The position numbers and the translations under genes were made by a program. Below, piece by piece: positions 44,350 to 53,596 of a stretch of 64,000 nucleotides of DNA (position 1 is the first letter of the stretch; the number at the start of each line of letters is the position of its first letter). The stretch is from Azophilus sp965220835. GTDB lineage: Bacteria; Pseudomonadota; Gammaproteobacteria; Pseudomonadales; Azotimanducaceae. The stretch spans positions 2,790,001 through 2,854,000 of the forward strand of contig OZ244842.1 of NCBI GenBank assembly GCA_965220835.1, in the 5' to 3' direction. The notes below the pieces were generated by a model, which worked only from the letters and a program-made list of their open reading frames with translations, made no database searches and was not told the DNA's origin.

Positions 44350-45345
44350 ATGCCCGAGCTTGGCACCACCACGATCAACCGCCGCGCCGAAGGCGCGGGC
44401 CGTGATGGTTCAAGGTCCAAGCTGTTAGTCGCGGAGGAGCGGGCTTCCTCCACGTTGCCTAAGCGCCGAATTGCGCAGCAACTCGATCACCTCGCCGATG
44501 GCGCGAGACGCGACGGTTCAAGCTCCCAAGGCTTGGTCTCGAGGGAGCCGGCTTCCTCCACGTTGCCCAAGCACCCAGTCGCGCAGCAACTCGATCGCCT
44601 CGCCGCAGGCGAGGCGCTGAGATTGCTCAGCTTCAACATCCAAGTCGGGATCAAGACCAGCCGCTACCGGCAGTACGTCACCAAGGGCTGGAAGCACGTC
44701 CTGCCCCACCTCAGCCGTCAGCAAAACCTGCGGCGCATCGCCGACGTGGTGGCGGGCTACGACTTCGTGGCCCTGCAGGAGGTGGACGGCGGCAGCCTGC
44801 GCAGCGGCTTCGTCAACCAAGTCGAGTACCTCGCGGCGAGGGCGGGCTTTCCCCACTGGTACGCCCAATTGAATCGCGACCTCGGCCTGCTGGCCCAGCA
44901 CGGCAACGGCTTGCTGACTCGGGTGAAACCGCTCAGCCTTGAGGACCACAAGCTGCCCGGCCTGATTCCGGGCCGGGGCGCCATCGTCGCGCGCCTGCCC
45001 TGCCAAGGGGCGGACATCCTCGTGGTGCTGCTGCACCTGTCCTTGGGCGGCGTCTCCCGGCAAGCCCAATTGGGCTACGTTGGGGACTTGATTAGCGGCG
45101 AAGACCACGCCGTGGTGATGGGCGACATGAACGGCCACTTGGCGCGCCTGCTGTGGCGCTCGCCGCTGCGGCACTCGCTGCTGCGTTCGGCGGCGGCGCC
45201 GGAGCCCACTTGGCCGGCTTGGAGCCCCGCCTTGGCCTTGGATCATGTGCTGGTCACCCCCGGCATCCGGGTGGAACACCATGCCGTGCTCGATTGCCAG
45301 CTGTCGGATCACCGGCCGGTCGCGGTGACCCTGACGCCGCGCTAG
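44350..45345 (+). CDS. Endonuclease/exonuclease/phosphatase-family protein with repeat-derived N-terminus
   Basis: Residues about 92-331 form an EEP domain: LRLLSFNIQVGIKTSRY, FVALQEVDGGSLRSGF, LAQHGNGLLTR, VVMGDMNGHLARLL, LDHVLVTPGI and the catalytic SDHRPVAVTL. Metal ligands N, E, D, N, D and H are all present. The position after engB/c4/dsbA matches the homologous Pseudomonas gene. Residues 18-89 are two 36-residue copies encoded by a 108-bp tandem repeat related to the palindromic arrays elsewhere. No ATG lies close to the EEP domain, so translation either passes through the repeat or starts at a rare codon near 44620. Confidence 0.85.
   Translation: MPELGTTTINRRAEGAGRDGSRSKLLVAEERASSTLPKRRIAQQLDHLADGARRDGSSSQGLVSREPASSTLPKHPVAQQLDRLAAGEALRLLSFNIQVGIKTSRYRQYVTKGWKHVLPHLSRQQNLRRIADVVAGYDFVALQEVDGGSLRSGFVNQVEYLAARAGFPHWYAQLNRDLGLLAQHGNGLLTRVKPLSLEDHKLPGLIPGRGAIVARLPCQGADILVVLLHLSLGGVSRQAQLGYVGDLISGEDHAVVMGDMNGHLARLLWRSPLRHSLLRSAAAPEPTWPAWSPALALDHVLVTPGIRVEHHAVLDCQLSDHRPVAVTLTPR
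44401..44616 (+). repeat. 108-bp tandem duplication of palindromic repeat inside an ORF
   Basis: Copy 1 (44401-44508) and copy 2 (44509-44616) are similar along their length, with shared GCTTCCTCCACGTTGCC and GCGCAGCAACTCGATC blocks and symmetric pieces such as GCCTCGCC-GCA-GGCGAGGC. A partial third unit with GCGCCGAAGGCGC lies just upstream. The 108-bp period keeps the reading frame. Confidence 0.85.
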
Positions 45346-45355
45346 GGCCCAACGG

Positions 45356-48025
45356 ATGCCCCTCACCCGACCCTCCGAGCGGCCCATCGACGACGAATGG
45401 CGGCTGGAACAGCAGGAGTGGTTCGACGCCCTTGACGATGTGCTTGAAAACCGTGGCGAAGAGGAGACCCGCGCCCTGTTGCTCGGCCTTCAGCAACGCC
45501 TCAGCCGCCAAGGCGTCGTGTTGACCGAAGCGGCGCTGAACACGCCCTACAAGAACACCATCGACCTGAAGGACCAGCCGGAGTACCCCGGCGACATCGA
45601 GCTCGAGACGCGCATCGGCAACGTGATCCGCTGGAACGCCGTGGCCATGGTGCTGCAGGCCTTCGACAGCGGCTCCGGGGTGGGCGGGCACATCGCCACC
45701 TACTTGTCCGCGGCCACCATGATGGAGGTGGGCTTGAACCACGTGTTCCGCGCCGGCACCGAGCCCGGCGAAGGGGACCAAGTGCATTTCCAGGCCCATA
45801 CGTCGCCGGGCATCTACGCAAGGGCCTTTTTGGAAGGCCGCTTGAGTGAAACCCAGCTCACCAACTTCCGGCGGGAGCTCGGTGAAGGCGGCGGCTTGCC
45901 GTCCTATCCCCATCCCCGGCGCCTGCCGTGGTTCTGGACCATGCCCACCGCCAGCATGGGCCTGTCCACGCCCTCGGCCATCTACCAGGCGCGGTTCGCA
46001 AAATACTTGGAAAGCCGCGGCCTCAAAAAGTCCGGGGACGGCAAGATCTGGGCCTTCATCGGCGACGGCGAAGCGGACGAGCCGGAAGTGCTAGGCACCA
46101 TCAACATCGCCAGCCGGGAGGAGCTCGACAACCTGGTGCTGGTGGTCAACTGCAACTTGCAGCGCCTAGACGGGCCCGTGCGCGGCAACGGCAAGATCAT
46201 TCAGGAATTGGAGCGCTCCTTCCGGGGCGCGGACTGGCATGTCATCAAGGTCATCTGGGGCGGCGGCTGGGACCCGATCCTGGCCCGCGACCACCACGGC
46301 GTGCTGCAGGCGCGCATGGAGCAGGCCGTGGACGGAGACTACCAGATGTACACCGTCTCCCCTGGCGATGCGGTGCGCGAGCACTGGGTGGAGCACACGC
46401 CGGAGCTGCGCGAGCTGATGAAGACCCTCACCGATGAGGAGGTTCGCTCCATCCAGCGCGGCGGCCAGGACCACCGCAAGATCTACGCCGCCTTCCGCCA
46501 AGCCGCCGAGGTGCGCGGCAAGCCTTGCGTGGTGCTGCTGAAGACGGTCAAGGGCGATGGCTTGGGTCCCGGCGCCGAAGGCGCCAACACGGTGCATCAG
46601 AAGAAGTACCTCAGCCCGGACGAACGCCGGGAGTTGGCCAAGCGCTTCGACATCCCCCTCACCGATGAGGACGTGCTGCGCGCCGCCTTCTACCGCCCGG
46701 AGGAGGATTCCGAGGAGCTGCGCTACCTGCGCGAGCGGCGCGAAGCGCTCGGCGGCTTCATGCCCAGGCGGGAGGTGCGCTGCGAGCGACTTGACGCACC
46801 GGATCTGGAGCTGTTCGCAGACTTATTGAAGGGCTCGGAGCGAGAGGCGTCCACCACCATGGTGGTGGTGCGCATGCTCTCCCGCCTGCTGCGCGACAAG
46901 CGCCTCGGCCGCTACATCGTGCCCATCGTGCCCGATGAGGCGCGCACCTTCGGCATGGACGGCCTGTTTCCCCAAGCGGGCATCTACTCGCCGGAGGGGC
47001 AGCGCTACCAGCCGGTGGATTTCGGCACCATTGCCCCCTACAAGGAGTCTGAGGACGGCCAGATTCTTCAGGAAGGCATCTGCGAGACCGGCGCCATGGC
47101 CTCCTTCCTGGCCGCCGGCACCGCCTACGCCAACTACGGCCTGCCCATGATCCCGTTCTACATCTTCTATTCCATCTTCGGCTTTCAGCGGGTCGGCGAC
47201 ATGATTTGGGCCTGCGGCGACATGATGTGCAAGGGGTTTCTGCTCGGCGGCACCTCCGGGCGCACCACCCTGAACGGCGAAGGCGTGCAGCACCAGGACG
47301 GCCACTCGCAACTGATCGCCAGCACGGTGCCCAACCTCAAGAGCTACGACCCGGCCTTCGCCTACGAGATTGCGCTGATCGTGCGCGACGGCATCCGCGC
47401 CATGTACCAGGAGCGGCAGGACGTCTTCTACTACATCACCCTGACCAACCAAGCCTACCCCATGCCGCCTTGCCCTGAGGGCGCCTTGGACGGCGTGCTG
47501 CAGGGCATGTACTGCTTCGACCGCGCCGAGGGAGCAACGGTCAATCTGTTCGGCAGCGGCGCGGTGATGGCCGAGGTGCTGCGGGCGCGGGACCTGCTCA
47601 GCGCCGACGGCGTGCGCAGCAATGTCTGGAGCGTCACCAGCTACAACGAGCTCGCGCGCCAAGCCCGGCACGTGGAGCGCCAGCAGATGCTGTGCCTCGG
47701 CGACACCGAGGAGAAGCCCTACGTGCAAGCGCTGCTGGAGGGAGAGAGCGGCGTCTTCATCGCCGCATCGGACTACATGAAGGCGCTGCCGGGCATGATC
47801 GCCCCCTGGATCCCCGGCGCCTACACGGTGCTCGGCACCGATGGCTTTGGCCTGTCCGAGGCGCGGGACCGGCTGCGGGACTACTTCGAGGTGTCCGGGG
47901 AGTGGATCGCCTTCGCGGCGCTGTCCACCTTGGCGCAGAACAACCGGGCGCCCGGGCAAGCGGCCTTGGACTTCGCCAACCGGCACGGGCTGAACTTGGA
48001 TCAGGCCGACCCGGTTTGGGCTTGA
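45356..48025 (+). CDS. aceE: Pyruvate dehydrogenase E1 component (homodimeric type)
   Basis: This 889-residue TPP-dependent enzyme decarboxylates pyruvate and passes the acetyl group to lipoyl-E2. It has NTPYKNTIDLKDQPEYPGD, GHIATYLSAATMMEVGLNHVFR, TPP motif GDGEADEPE...NCNLQRLDGPVRGN, and transketolase segments FPQAGIYSPEGQRYQPVD and SGRTTLNGEGVQHQDGHS. Its length matches AceE (about 885). No aceF or lpd follows, which is unusual because aceE normally leads an operon with E2. A sulfotransferase gene overlaps its stop. Confidence 0.97.
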   Translation: MPLTRPSERPIDDEWRLEQQEWFDALDDVLENRGEEETRALLLGLQQRLSRQGVVLTEAALNTPYKNTIDLKDQPEYPGDIELETRIGNVIRWNAVAMVLQAFDSGSGVGGHIATYLSAATMMEVGLNHVFRAGTEPGEGDQVHFQAHTSPGIYARAFLEGRLSETQLTNFRRELGEGGGLPSYPHPRRLPWFWTMPTASMGLSTPSAIYQARFAKYLESRGLKKSGDGKIWAFIGDGEADEPEVLGTINIASREELDNLVLVVNCNLQRLDGPVRGNGKIIQELERSFRGADWHVIKVIWGGGWDPILARDHHGVLQARMEQAVDGDYQMYTVSPGDAVREHWVEHTPELRELMKTLTDEEVRSIQRGGQDHRKIYAAFRQAAEVRGKPCVVLLKTVKGDGLGPGAEGANTVHQKKYLSPDERRELAKRFDIPLTDEDVLRAAFYRPEEDSEELRYLRERREALGGFMPRREVRCERLDAPDLELFADLLKGSEREASTTMVVVRMLSRLLRDKRLGRYIVPIVPDEARTFGMDGLFPQAGIYSPEGQRYQPVDFGTIAPYKESEDGQILQEGICETGAMASFLAAGTAYANYGLPMIPFYIFYSIFGFQRVGDMIWACGDMMCKGFLLGGTSGRTTLNGEGVQHQDGHSQLIASTVPNLKSYDPAFAYEIALIVRDGIRAMYQERQDVFYYITLTNQAYPMPPCPEGALDGVLQGMYCFDRAEGATVNLFGSGAVMAEVLRARDLLSADGVRSNVWSVTSYNELARQARHVERQQMLCLGDTEEKPYVQALLEGESGVFIAASDYMKALPGMIAPWIPGAYTVLGTDGFGLSEARDRLRDYFEVSGEWIAFAALSTLAQNNRAPGQAALDFANRHGLNLDQADPVWA

Positions 48026-48852
48026 AGCCGCCACCACCCGCACCGCACTCGGGGTGCGCGCAACGCGTGCACATCATCGGCTGCCGCCGCAGCGGCACAA
48101 CCTTGATGATGGAGCTGCTCTGGTACCGCTACGCCTTCAGTGGCCGCGGCGAGCACGAGACCTCCCTGCTGGAGCCGGTGCCAGCCGGCGAGACCCTGTA
48201 CCTGACGAAGAAGCCCCCCGACACCACGCGCATCATCCCCGCGTTTCTGCGCGACAGCGAAACCTACCTGATCGCCATGCTGCGCGACCCGCGGGCGGTG
48301 GTCACCAGCCGCCACCGCAACCGTCCGGACGTGTACTTCGCCAGTTTCCATCGCTGGCGAGCCTACGCCGCCGCCATCAAGCGCCTAAAGGACCATCCAC
48401 GCTTCAAGCTCATCCGCTTCGAGACCCTGATCACCGCACCGAGCGCCGTGCAGGCCGACATCGAAACTTGGCTGCCCTTCCTGAGCCGCCGCCGCGACGG
48501 CCCGAGTGGCACGGCCCGCACCTTTGCGGAGTATCCCGAAGGGGCCGCCGTGCCGCCCCTGGCTGAAGCGTCGCTCAACGGCGCACGCCCGTTCGACGCC
48601 TCCCGCCTGGACGGTTGGCGCGGCCATCTGCCCCGCATCAAGGGCCAACTGGAAGCCCACCCCGACCTGACCCAGAGCCTGATCGAATTCGGCTACGAAG
48701 ACAACGACGCCTGGACCGCCCTGCTCGAAGGCGTTGCCCCCTACCGCCAAACCTACAAGGAAACGCCCCCAACCCCGTGGCGGCGCTGGGAGACCAACCT
48801 GCGCTACCGCTTGAAGACCTGGCGCTACCTGCGTAGTAGAGGCCTGCGCTAA
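48022..48852 (+). CDS. Sulfotransferase family protein
   Basis: This protein of about 276 residues has PAPS loop IIGCRRSGTTLMMELL near its start, then AMLRDPRAVVTSRHRNRPDVYFASF (3'-phosphate site) and RFETLI. The TTG at 48022 overlaps the aceE stop as TTGA and is used here; GTG 48067, directly before HIIGCRRSG, is equally possible. The C-terminus is basic (RRWETNLRYRLKTWRYLRSRG). It is the third sulfotransferase module in the window. Substrate is unknown. Confidence 0.83.
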   Translation: MKPPPPAPHSGCAQRVHIIGCRRSGTTLMMELLWYRYAFSGRGEHETSLLEPVPAGETLYLTKKPPDTTRIIPAFLRDSETYLIAMLRDPRAVVTSRHRNRPDVYFASFHRWRAYAAAIKRLKDHPRFKLIRFETLITAPSAVQADIETWLPFLSRRRDGPSGTARTFAEYPEGAAVPPLAEASLNGARPFDASRLDGWRGHLPRIKGQLEAHPDLTQSLIEFGYEDNDAWTALLEGVAPYRQTYKETPPTPWRRWETNLRYRLKTWRYLRSRGLR

Positions 48853-48881
48853 TCCAAGGCGAGGAGCCCTCCCGATTCAAC

Positions 48882-48927
48882 CGGAGTTTCGCGCCAGCCA
48901 AACTTCAATGCGAACCTACGGTTCGCA
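48882..48927 (+). repeat. Dispersed hairpin repeat copy plus adjoining palindrome
   Basis: CGGAGTTTCGCGCCAGCCAAAC (48882-48903) repeats the element at 4261-4286. It is followed directly by TGCGAACC-TAC-GGTTCGCA (48909-48927), an 8-bp-arm hairpin. The location is between convergent sulfotransferase and small hypothetical genes. Confidence 0.7.
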
Positions 48928-48993
48928 CCGGCTCAAGGGCATCTTGCCCTCGTCTCGAATCAGCTTGACCCGCTGCGGGGGCGCGACTTTTCC

Positions 48994-49197
48994 CTAAAGC
49001 CGCCCGGCGCTGTCCGCCTCGTCCAAGATGGCGGTCAGCAGACTGCGAGCGGTGGCGCCTTCGTCCTTGCCCACTTCGCCGCTCTTGGAACTGATGCCCG
49101 GAATGCGGGCGATCATCAGGGTGCCGGAAACGGAGTAGACGCCCGAATAGCGCTTGCCTTTGTAGTCGATGGGCAACTGGGTGGTGGGTGTGGCCAT
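48994..49197 (-). CDS. Small conserved-looking hypothetical protein
   Basis: This 67-residue protein starts MATPTTQLPIDYKGKRYSG and ends LTAILDEADSAGRL. It is soluble, with a compact beta-rich N-terminal half and a short C-terminal helix. An in-frame extension to 49323 and an overlapping frame at 48905-49249 look like noise. No family is recognised. Confidence 0.5.
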   Translation of the reverse strand: MATPTTQLPIDYKGKRYSGVYSVSGTLMIARIPGISSKSGEVGKDEGATARSLLTAILDEADSAGRL

Positions 49198-49362
49198 GTC
49201 GGGGATTCGCTGGAACAGATTGCCGGATAAGATAGCACGGAAACCGCACCGGTTACTTTTCATGCCACAAGTGGAAACCGTCTCCTGGCGAACGGTTGTT
49301 CCTTCGGCCACGGCCAAGTCCATGGCGGCGGCATGCCAGTCTAGGCCAAGCTGAAGACTCCC

Positions 49363-50586
49363 ATGAAACCCCTCCCCAAGCGCCGCGCCAAGCGGGCTGG
49401 CCAGACAGTGCTGGCCCTATTGGGCATCCTCGCCTTCGGGACGGCCAGCGCCACCGGGACCGTGCTGCTGGTCTCCATGGACGGCGTGCGTCACGACTTT
49501 CTCGACTTCGCCCGGCTCCCCGCCTTGCAACGCATGCAGCGCCAAGGAGCGCGGGCGGAGCGTCTGATCCCGGTCTATCCGTCCAACACCTTTCCTGGCC
49601 ATATCTCCATCGCCACCGGCACCTGGCCCGACGTCCACGGCGTCATCGACAACCACTTTGAGGACCGGGAGCGGGGCGTGTACCGCTACGAGGCAGACGC
49701 CAGCTGGATCAAGGCGGAACCCCTGTGGGTGGCGGCCGAACGCCAAGGGTTGCCCGCCGCCGCCTACTTCTGGGTGGGTTCAGAGACGGATTGGAACGGC
49801 ATCGGCGCCCGCCACCGAATGGCGCCGTTCGACTCGAACCGGCCTGAGACGGAGAAGGCTGCGCAAATGCTTCGCTGGCTGCGCCTGCCCGAACCGGAGC
49901 GCCCGCGGCTGATCATGAGCTACTGGGCGGGAGTGGACGCCGTCGCCCACCGCAAGGGGCCGGCCGACCCTGCCGTGGCCGCGCAGCTCCGCCTTCAGGA
50001 CGCCGCCCTCCGGCAACTGTTGGCCGGCATCGACGCCATGGACCTGTGGCCCAGCCTGACCCTGATGGTGGTCAGCGATCACGGCATGACGGTGACGGGT
50101 GAGTTGATTGATGCCGCCGCCGCCTTGGCCGACGCAGGCGTCAAGGCCCGCGTGCTCGGCTCGGCGGTGGCCAACGTCTATCTGGAAGACGTCCAGGACC
50201 TCGAGGCGGCCACTCTGGCCTTGGCCCGCTTGAACAACGTGCAGGTGCGCCAGCGGGCCGACGTCCCCGCCACTTGGCGCTTGCGCCACCAAGGCCGAAC
50301 CGGCGACTTGGTGGCCACCACCGTGCCGCCCTTCGTGCTGTCCCCGCCGGCCAACCCCTTGTGCGCCTTGATGCCCAGCCGCTGCCTGTCCGCCGGCGGC
50401 CACGGCTACCCGCCGGAGCATCCCGACATGGGCGGCATCCTGCTGGCCCTCGGCCGCGGCGTCCAAGCGGGCGCAAGGCTCCCCCCCGCCCACCAAACCG
50501 ACATCGCCGCCACCGTCGCCCGCCTGCTCGGCATCGCCCCGCCCGCCCAATCGGAAGGCACGCCGATTGCCAGCATTGGCGGCTAG
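49363..50586 (+). CDS. Alkaline-phosphatase-superfamily nucleotide pyrophosphatase/phosphodiesterase (NPP-like)
   Basis: This 407-residue secreted enzyme has a signal peptide (GQTVLALLGILAFGTASA), metal Asp in LLVSMDGVRHDFLD, nucleophile Thr in YPSNTFPGHISIATG, and the second site in YWAGVDAVAHRKGP (D/H), VVSDHGM and GGHGYPPEHPDM. The order and length match bacterial NPP phosphodiesterases. It probably hydrolyses nucleotide or lipid phosphodiesters in the periplasm. It stands alone. Confidence 0.92.
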   Translation: MKPLPKRRAKRAGQTVLALLGILAFGTASATGTVLLVSMDGVRHDFLDFARLPALQRMQRQGARAERLIPVYPSNTFPGHISIATGTWPDVHGVIDNHFEDRERGVYRYEADASWIKAEPLWVAAERQGLPAAAYFWVGSETDWNGIGARHRMAPFDSNRPETEKAAQMLRWLRLPEPERPRLIMSYWAGVDAVAHRKGPADPAVAAQLRLQDAALRQLLAGIDAMDLWPSLTLMVVSDHGMTVTGELIDAAAALADAGVKARVLGSAVANVYLEDVQDLEAATLALARLNNVQVRQRADVPATWRLRHQGRTGDLVATTVPPFVLSPPANPLCALMPSRCLSAGGHGYPPEHPDMGGILLALGRGVQAGARLPPAHQTDIAATVARLLGIAPPAQSEGTPIASIGG

Positions 50587-50642
50587 CAGAGCGCCACCGA
50601 AGCGCTGATTGACTTGCAAAGCACATGGTCTAAGGTGCTGTC

Positions 50643-52190
50643 ATGGCGAGGAAAAAGCTGCCGATCGGCATTCAGACCTTCCGCAAGATCCGGGAGGGCA
50701 ATTTCTATTACGTAGATAAGACACCCTATGCTCGGCAGCTTGTTGAATTGGGAACGCACTATTTCCTCTCCCGTCCGCGCCGCTTCGGCAAGAGCTTGTT
50801 TCTTGACACGCTCAAGGAACTGTTCGAATGCAATGAACCGCTGTTCCGAGGCTTGGACATACACGCGCATTGGGACTGGACCACACCCAGCCCCGTGCTG
50901 CGGCTTGATTTTGGCAGCGGCAATTTCAAGGAGCCGGGTTACCTGCAAACCAATCTGATGGCGCAACTGGACGCCATCGAAAGCCGCAACGGCTTGAAAG
51001 GCACCCAATCAAGCCCTGTGGAGCGCTTCGGCGACCTGATCCGCGCCTTGAGCGAGCAGACCGGGGCAGGCATTGCGCTGCTGGTGGACGAATACGACAA
51101 GCCCATCCTAGACGCGTTGGAAGCACCCGAAGTGGCCAAGGCTAATCGCGACTTCCTGCGCGGGCTCTATGCAGCCATAAAGACCCAGGACGCGCACATC
51201 CGGTTTTCGTTTCTAACCGGCGTCAGCAAGTTCTCCAAAGTAAGCCTCTTTTCCGGCCTCAACAATCTGGACGACATCACGCTGCGTTCCAAGCATGCGG
51301 CCATCTGCGGCTACACGGACGCCGACTTGGACAACGTGTTCGAGCCGGAACTTGAAGGGCTTGACCGAGATGCCATACGCGATTGGTACAACGGCTACCA
51401 TTGGCTGGGCGAGCATCGGGTTTACAACCCCTTCGACATCCTGCTGTTGTTCAGCCGGCGCAAGTTCAATGCCTACTGGTTTGAGACGGGCACCCCCACG
51501 TTTCTGGTGCGAACCCTGCTCAGCCGCGGCATCGGGTCCATTTCCTTGGATGGCATGGTCAGCAGCGGCGAGTTGCTGTCGTCATTCGATATCCAAGACA
51601 TCGCGCCGGAAGCGCTGCTCTTCCAAACCGGATACCTCACGATCACGGAAGAGACGAACCTGTCTGGCAAGACGCTCTATCGGCTCGGCTACCCCAACCG
51701 CGAGGTTCGCCAAAGCCTGAATGAAAGCCTGTTGCGTGCCATGACACCGGACCCGTCGCAGCAGGGCGCAAGGGACATCCAGCTGCATCAGTTGCTAATG
51801 GCCAACGACTTCCCCGGCTTGAGGGCCATGTTCGAGGCCTTCTTCGCCAGCATCCCCCACGATTGGCACCGACGCAACGACATCGCCCGCTACGAAGGCT
51901 ACTACGCGAGCCTCTTCTACTCCCACTTTGCTGCCTTGGGCCTCGACGTGACCGTGGAGGACGCCAGCCACCTCGGCCAAGTGGATATGGCGCTGCGCTT
52001 CAACGACCAGATCTACCTCTTCGAATTCAAGATGGTCGAGTCAGCACCGCAAGGCACCGCCATGGCCCAGCTCAAGGCTAGGGGATACGCGGACAAGCAT
52101 CGGGGCCGTGGCGCACCCATCCACCTGATCGCCGTGGAGTTCAGCCGCGAAGCCCGCAATCTTGTGGGATTTGAAGTGGAGGCAGGCTGA
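50643..52190 (+). CDS. AAA-ATPase-like / PD-(D/E)XK nuclease-superfamily protein
   Basis: This 515-residue protein has an N-terminal AAA_ATPase_like domain (IGIQTFRKIREGNFYYVDKT, modified Walker A SRPRRFGKSLFLDTL, Walker B ALLVDEYDKPILDA). Its C-terminal PD-(D/E)XK nuclease-like domain includes HLGQVDMALRFNDQIYLFEFKMV. This family is widespread, multi-copy and patchily distributed in bacteria, and its role is unknown, possibly mobile or defensive. It has its own spacing on both sides. Confidence 0.88.
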   Translation: MARKKLPIGIQTFRKIREGNFYYVDKTPYARQLVELGTHYFLSRPRRFGKSLFLDTLKELFECNEPLFRGLDIHAHWDWTTPSPVLRLDFGSGNFKEPGYLQTNLMAQLDAIESRNGLKGTQSSPVERFGDLIRALSEQTGAGIALLVDEYDKPILDALEAPEVAKANRDFLRGLYAAIKTQDAHIRFSFLTGVSKFSKVSLFSGLNNLDDITLRSKHAAICGYTDADLDNVFEPELEGLDRDAIRDWYNGYHWLGEHRVYNPFDILLLFSRRKFNAYWFETGTPTFLVRTLLSRGIGSISLDGMVSSGELLSSFDIQDIAPEALLFQTGYLTITEETNLSGKTLYRLGYPNREVRQSLNESLLRAMTPDPSQQGARDIQLHQLLMANDFPGLRAMFEAFFASIPHDWHRRNDIARYEGYYASLFYSHFAALGLDVTVEDASHLGQVDMALRFNDQIYLFEFKMVESAPQGTAMAQLKARGYADKHRGRGAPIHLIAVEFSREARNLVGFEVEAG

Positions 52191-52374
52191 GAGGCTTAAT
52201 CCGCAATGTGGCCAAAGCCCATGTGGCCCACAGCCAGTAAGGCAAAAAACCAGGCTGACTCCCCGCCGAGCCGTTGCACAGCGGCGATTGACCCTGGGCC
52301 GGTGGGCCAACAATTGAAGCGTCATCTATGGCAGACTTCCGCGCTCAGCTTGGCGCGCAACTTGAGAGATTGAC

Positions 52375-53208
52375 ATGAAAATAACCCCCACGGACAACGG
52401 CTGCGGTGCCGAGATTGAAGGCGTTGACCTGAATGCGATGTCGGATGATGACGTGGAAGCCATCGCCGATGCGCAGGCGGCCTATGGCGTGGTGTTCTTC
52501 CGCAATCAAAAGCTGACCGCCGATGAGCAGCTCGCAGCCGCACGGCGCTTCGGCCCAATCAACGTCAATCGGTTCTTCACGTCAGTCCCCGAGCAGCCGG
52601 CAGTGGCCATGGTGCTGAAGGAACCCCACCACAAAGTCAATGTCGGCGGTGGCTGGCACACCGATCACTCCTACGACCGGGCGCCCGCGTTGGGCTCCAT
52701 GCTGTACGCCTTGGAAGTGCCGAGTTCCGGCGGGGACACGCTGTTCGCGAGCATGTACAAAGCTTACGAGGCACTCTCCCCGGAACTGCGGCAAGCGGTT
52801 GAAGGACTGCGCGCCGTGCATTCCAGCCGCCATGTTTTCGGTGCCAAAGGCGCCTACACCAAGGCGGGTGACGAGCGTTACCACAACGCCGAAAAGGCCA
52901 CCCAAGACGCCGTGCATCCCGTGGTGATCAGCCACCCCCGTTCGGGCCGGCCAGCCCTGTACGTGAACCCGGGCTTCACGGTGCGCATCGATGGTTGGAC
53001 GGTCGAAGAGTCACAGTCGTTGCTGGCCCGCCTCTACGAAGTCGCCGCCCGGGAAGAGCACGTTTACCGATTTCACTGGGAGGTCGGCAGCGTCGCGTTC
53101 TGGGACAATCGAGCCACTTGGCACTACGCCCTCAACGACTACCCAGGACAACGGCGGCTGATGCACCGGGTGACGGTGGAAGGCGGGTTGCTCAGCGCCT
53201 CGCATTAG
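52375..53208 (+). CDS. TauD/TfdA-family Fe(II)/2-oxoglutarate dioxygenase
   Basis: This 277-residue protein has metal ligands H95xD97 in GGWHTDHSYDRAPALGSML, the distal His in the NRATWHYALNDYPG region and an oxoglutarate-binding Arg in RRLMHRVTVEG. It oxidises an organic acid such as a sulfonate or phenoxy compound. A sulfonate would link to the sulfotransferases in the window, but that is speculation. The 37-bp inverted repeat lies 68 bp past its stop. Confidence 0.92.
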   Translation: MKITPTDNGCGAEIEGVDLNAMSDDDVEAIADAQAAYGVVFFRNQKLTADEQLAAARRFGPINVNRFFTSVPEQPAVAMVLKEPHHKVNVGGGWHTDHSYDRAPALGSMLYALEVPSSGGDTLFASMYKAYEALSPELRQAVEGLRAVHSSRHVFGAKGAYTKAGDERYHNAEKATQDAVHPVVISHPRSGRPALYVNPGFTVRIDGWTVEESQSLLARLYEVAAREEHVYRFHWEVGSVAFWDNRATWHYALNDYPGQRRLMHRVTVEGGLLSASH

Positions 53209-53276
53209 ACCAATCTCCAAAGCACCGACTTTTCGACACGCACTTGCGCGGAGAATCGCTCCTCTAATCGGGCTCC

Positions 53277-53415
53277 GAGAGCCGGTGTGCGGTGCGTGCA
53301 TGCGGCTTGCCGAATGGCGCGCCAGGCGGTGGCGCTTACCGCGACGATGGGCGCAGGCACGAGCCTCAACAGCGCCACTCGGCAAGCCGCATGCACGCAC
53401 CGCACACCGGCTCTC
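53277..53415. repeat. Perfect 37-bp inverted repeat with 65-bp spacer
   Basis: The left arm 53277-53313 (begins GAGAGCCGGTGTGCGG) and right arm 53379-53415 (ends CGCACACCGGCTCTC) are exact reverse complements. After one mismatch the match continues six more bases inward (TGGCGC/GCGCCA). No ORF fits a transposase and no target duplication is seen next to the arms. It could be a MITE-like element, a very strong hairpin terminator after the dioxygenase gene, or a recombination remnant. Confidence 0.9.
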
Positions 53416-53596
53416 TTTCTCACGTCTTGCCTAAACAAGCCAATGCCACCACGCCATTGATTGACCAGCCGGGTTAACATCTGGCGGGGAACCAACGAGG
53501 CAGTGCCCCGAACCGGCGAGCGAACGCCCGTCGCGCTCAGGGTTTGGTTCAATCAACGGCCTTGTTCCGTGATCATGCAAGGCGAGGAGGCGCATC

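Noticed and set aside
46823..48043. 406-codon minus-strand open frame opposite aceE
   Set aside because: It is an antisense shadow of the well-supported aceE gene, with no recognisable domain.
53277..53415. Group II intron domain V or integron attC site
   Set aside because: The GAGCCGGTGTGCGG start recalls domain V, but the bulge/loop pattern and catalytic triad context do not fit. No integrase-type core sites (RYYYAAC/GTTRRRY) flank it.
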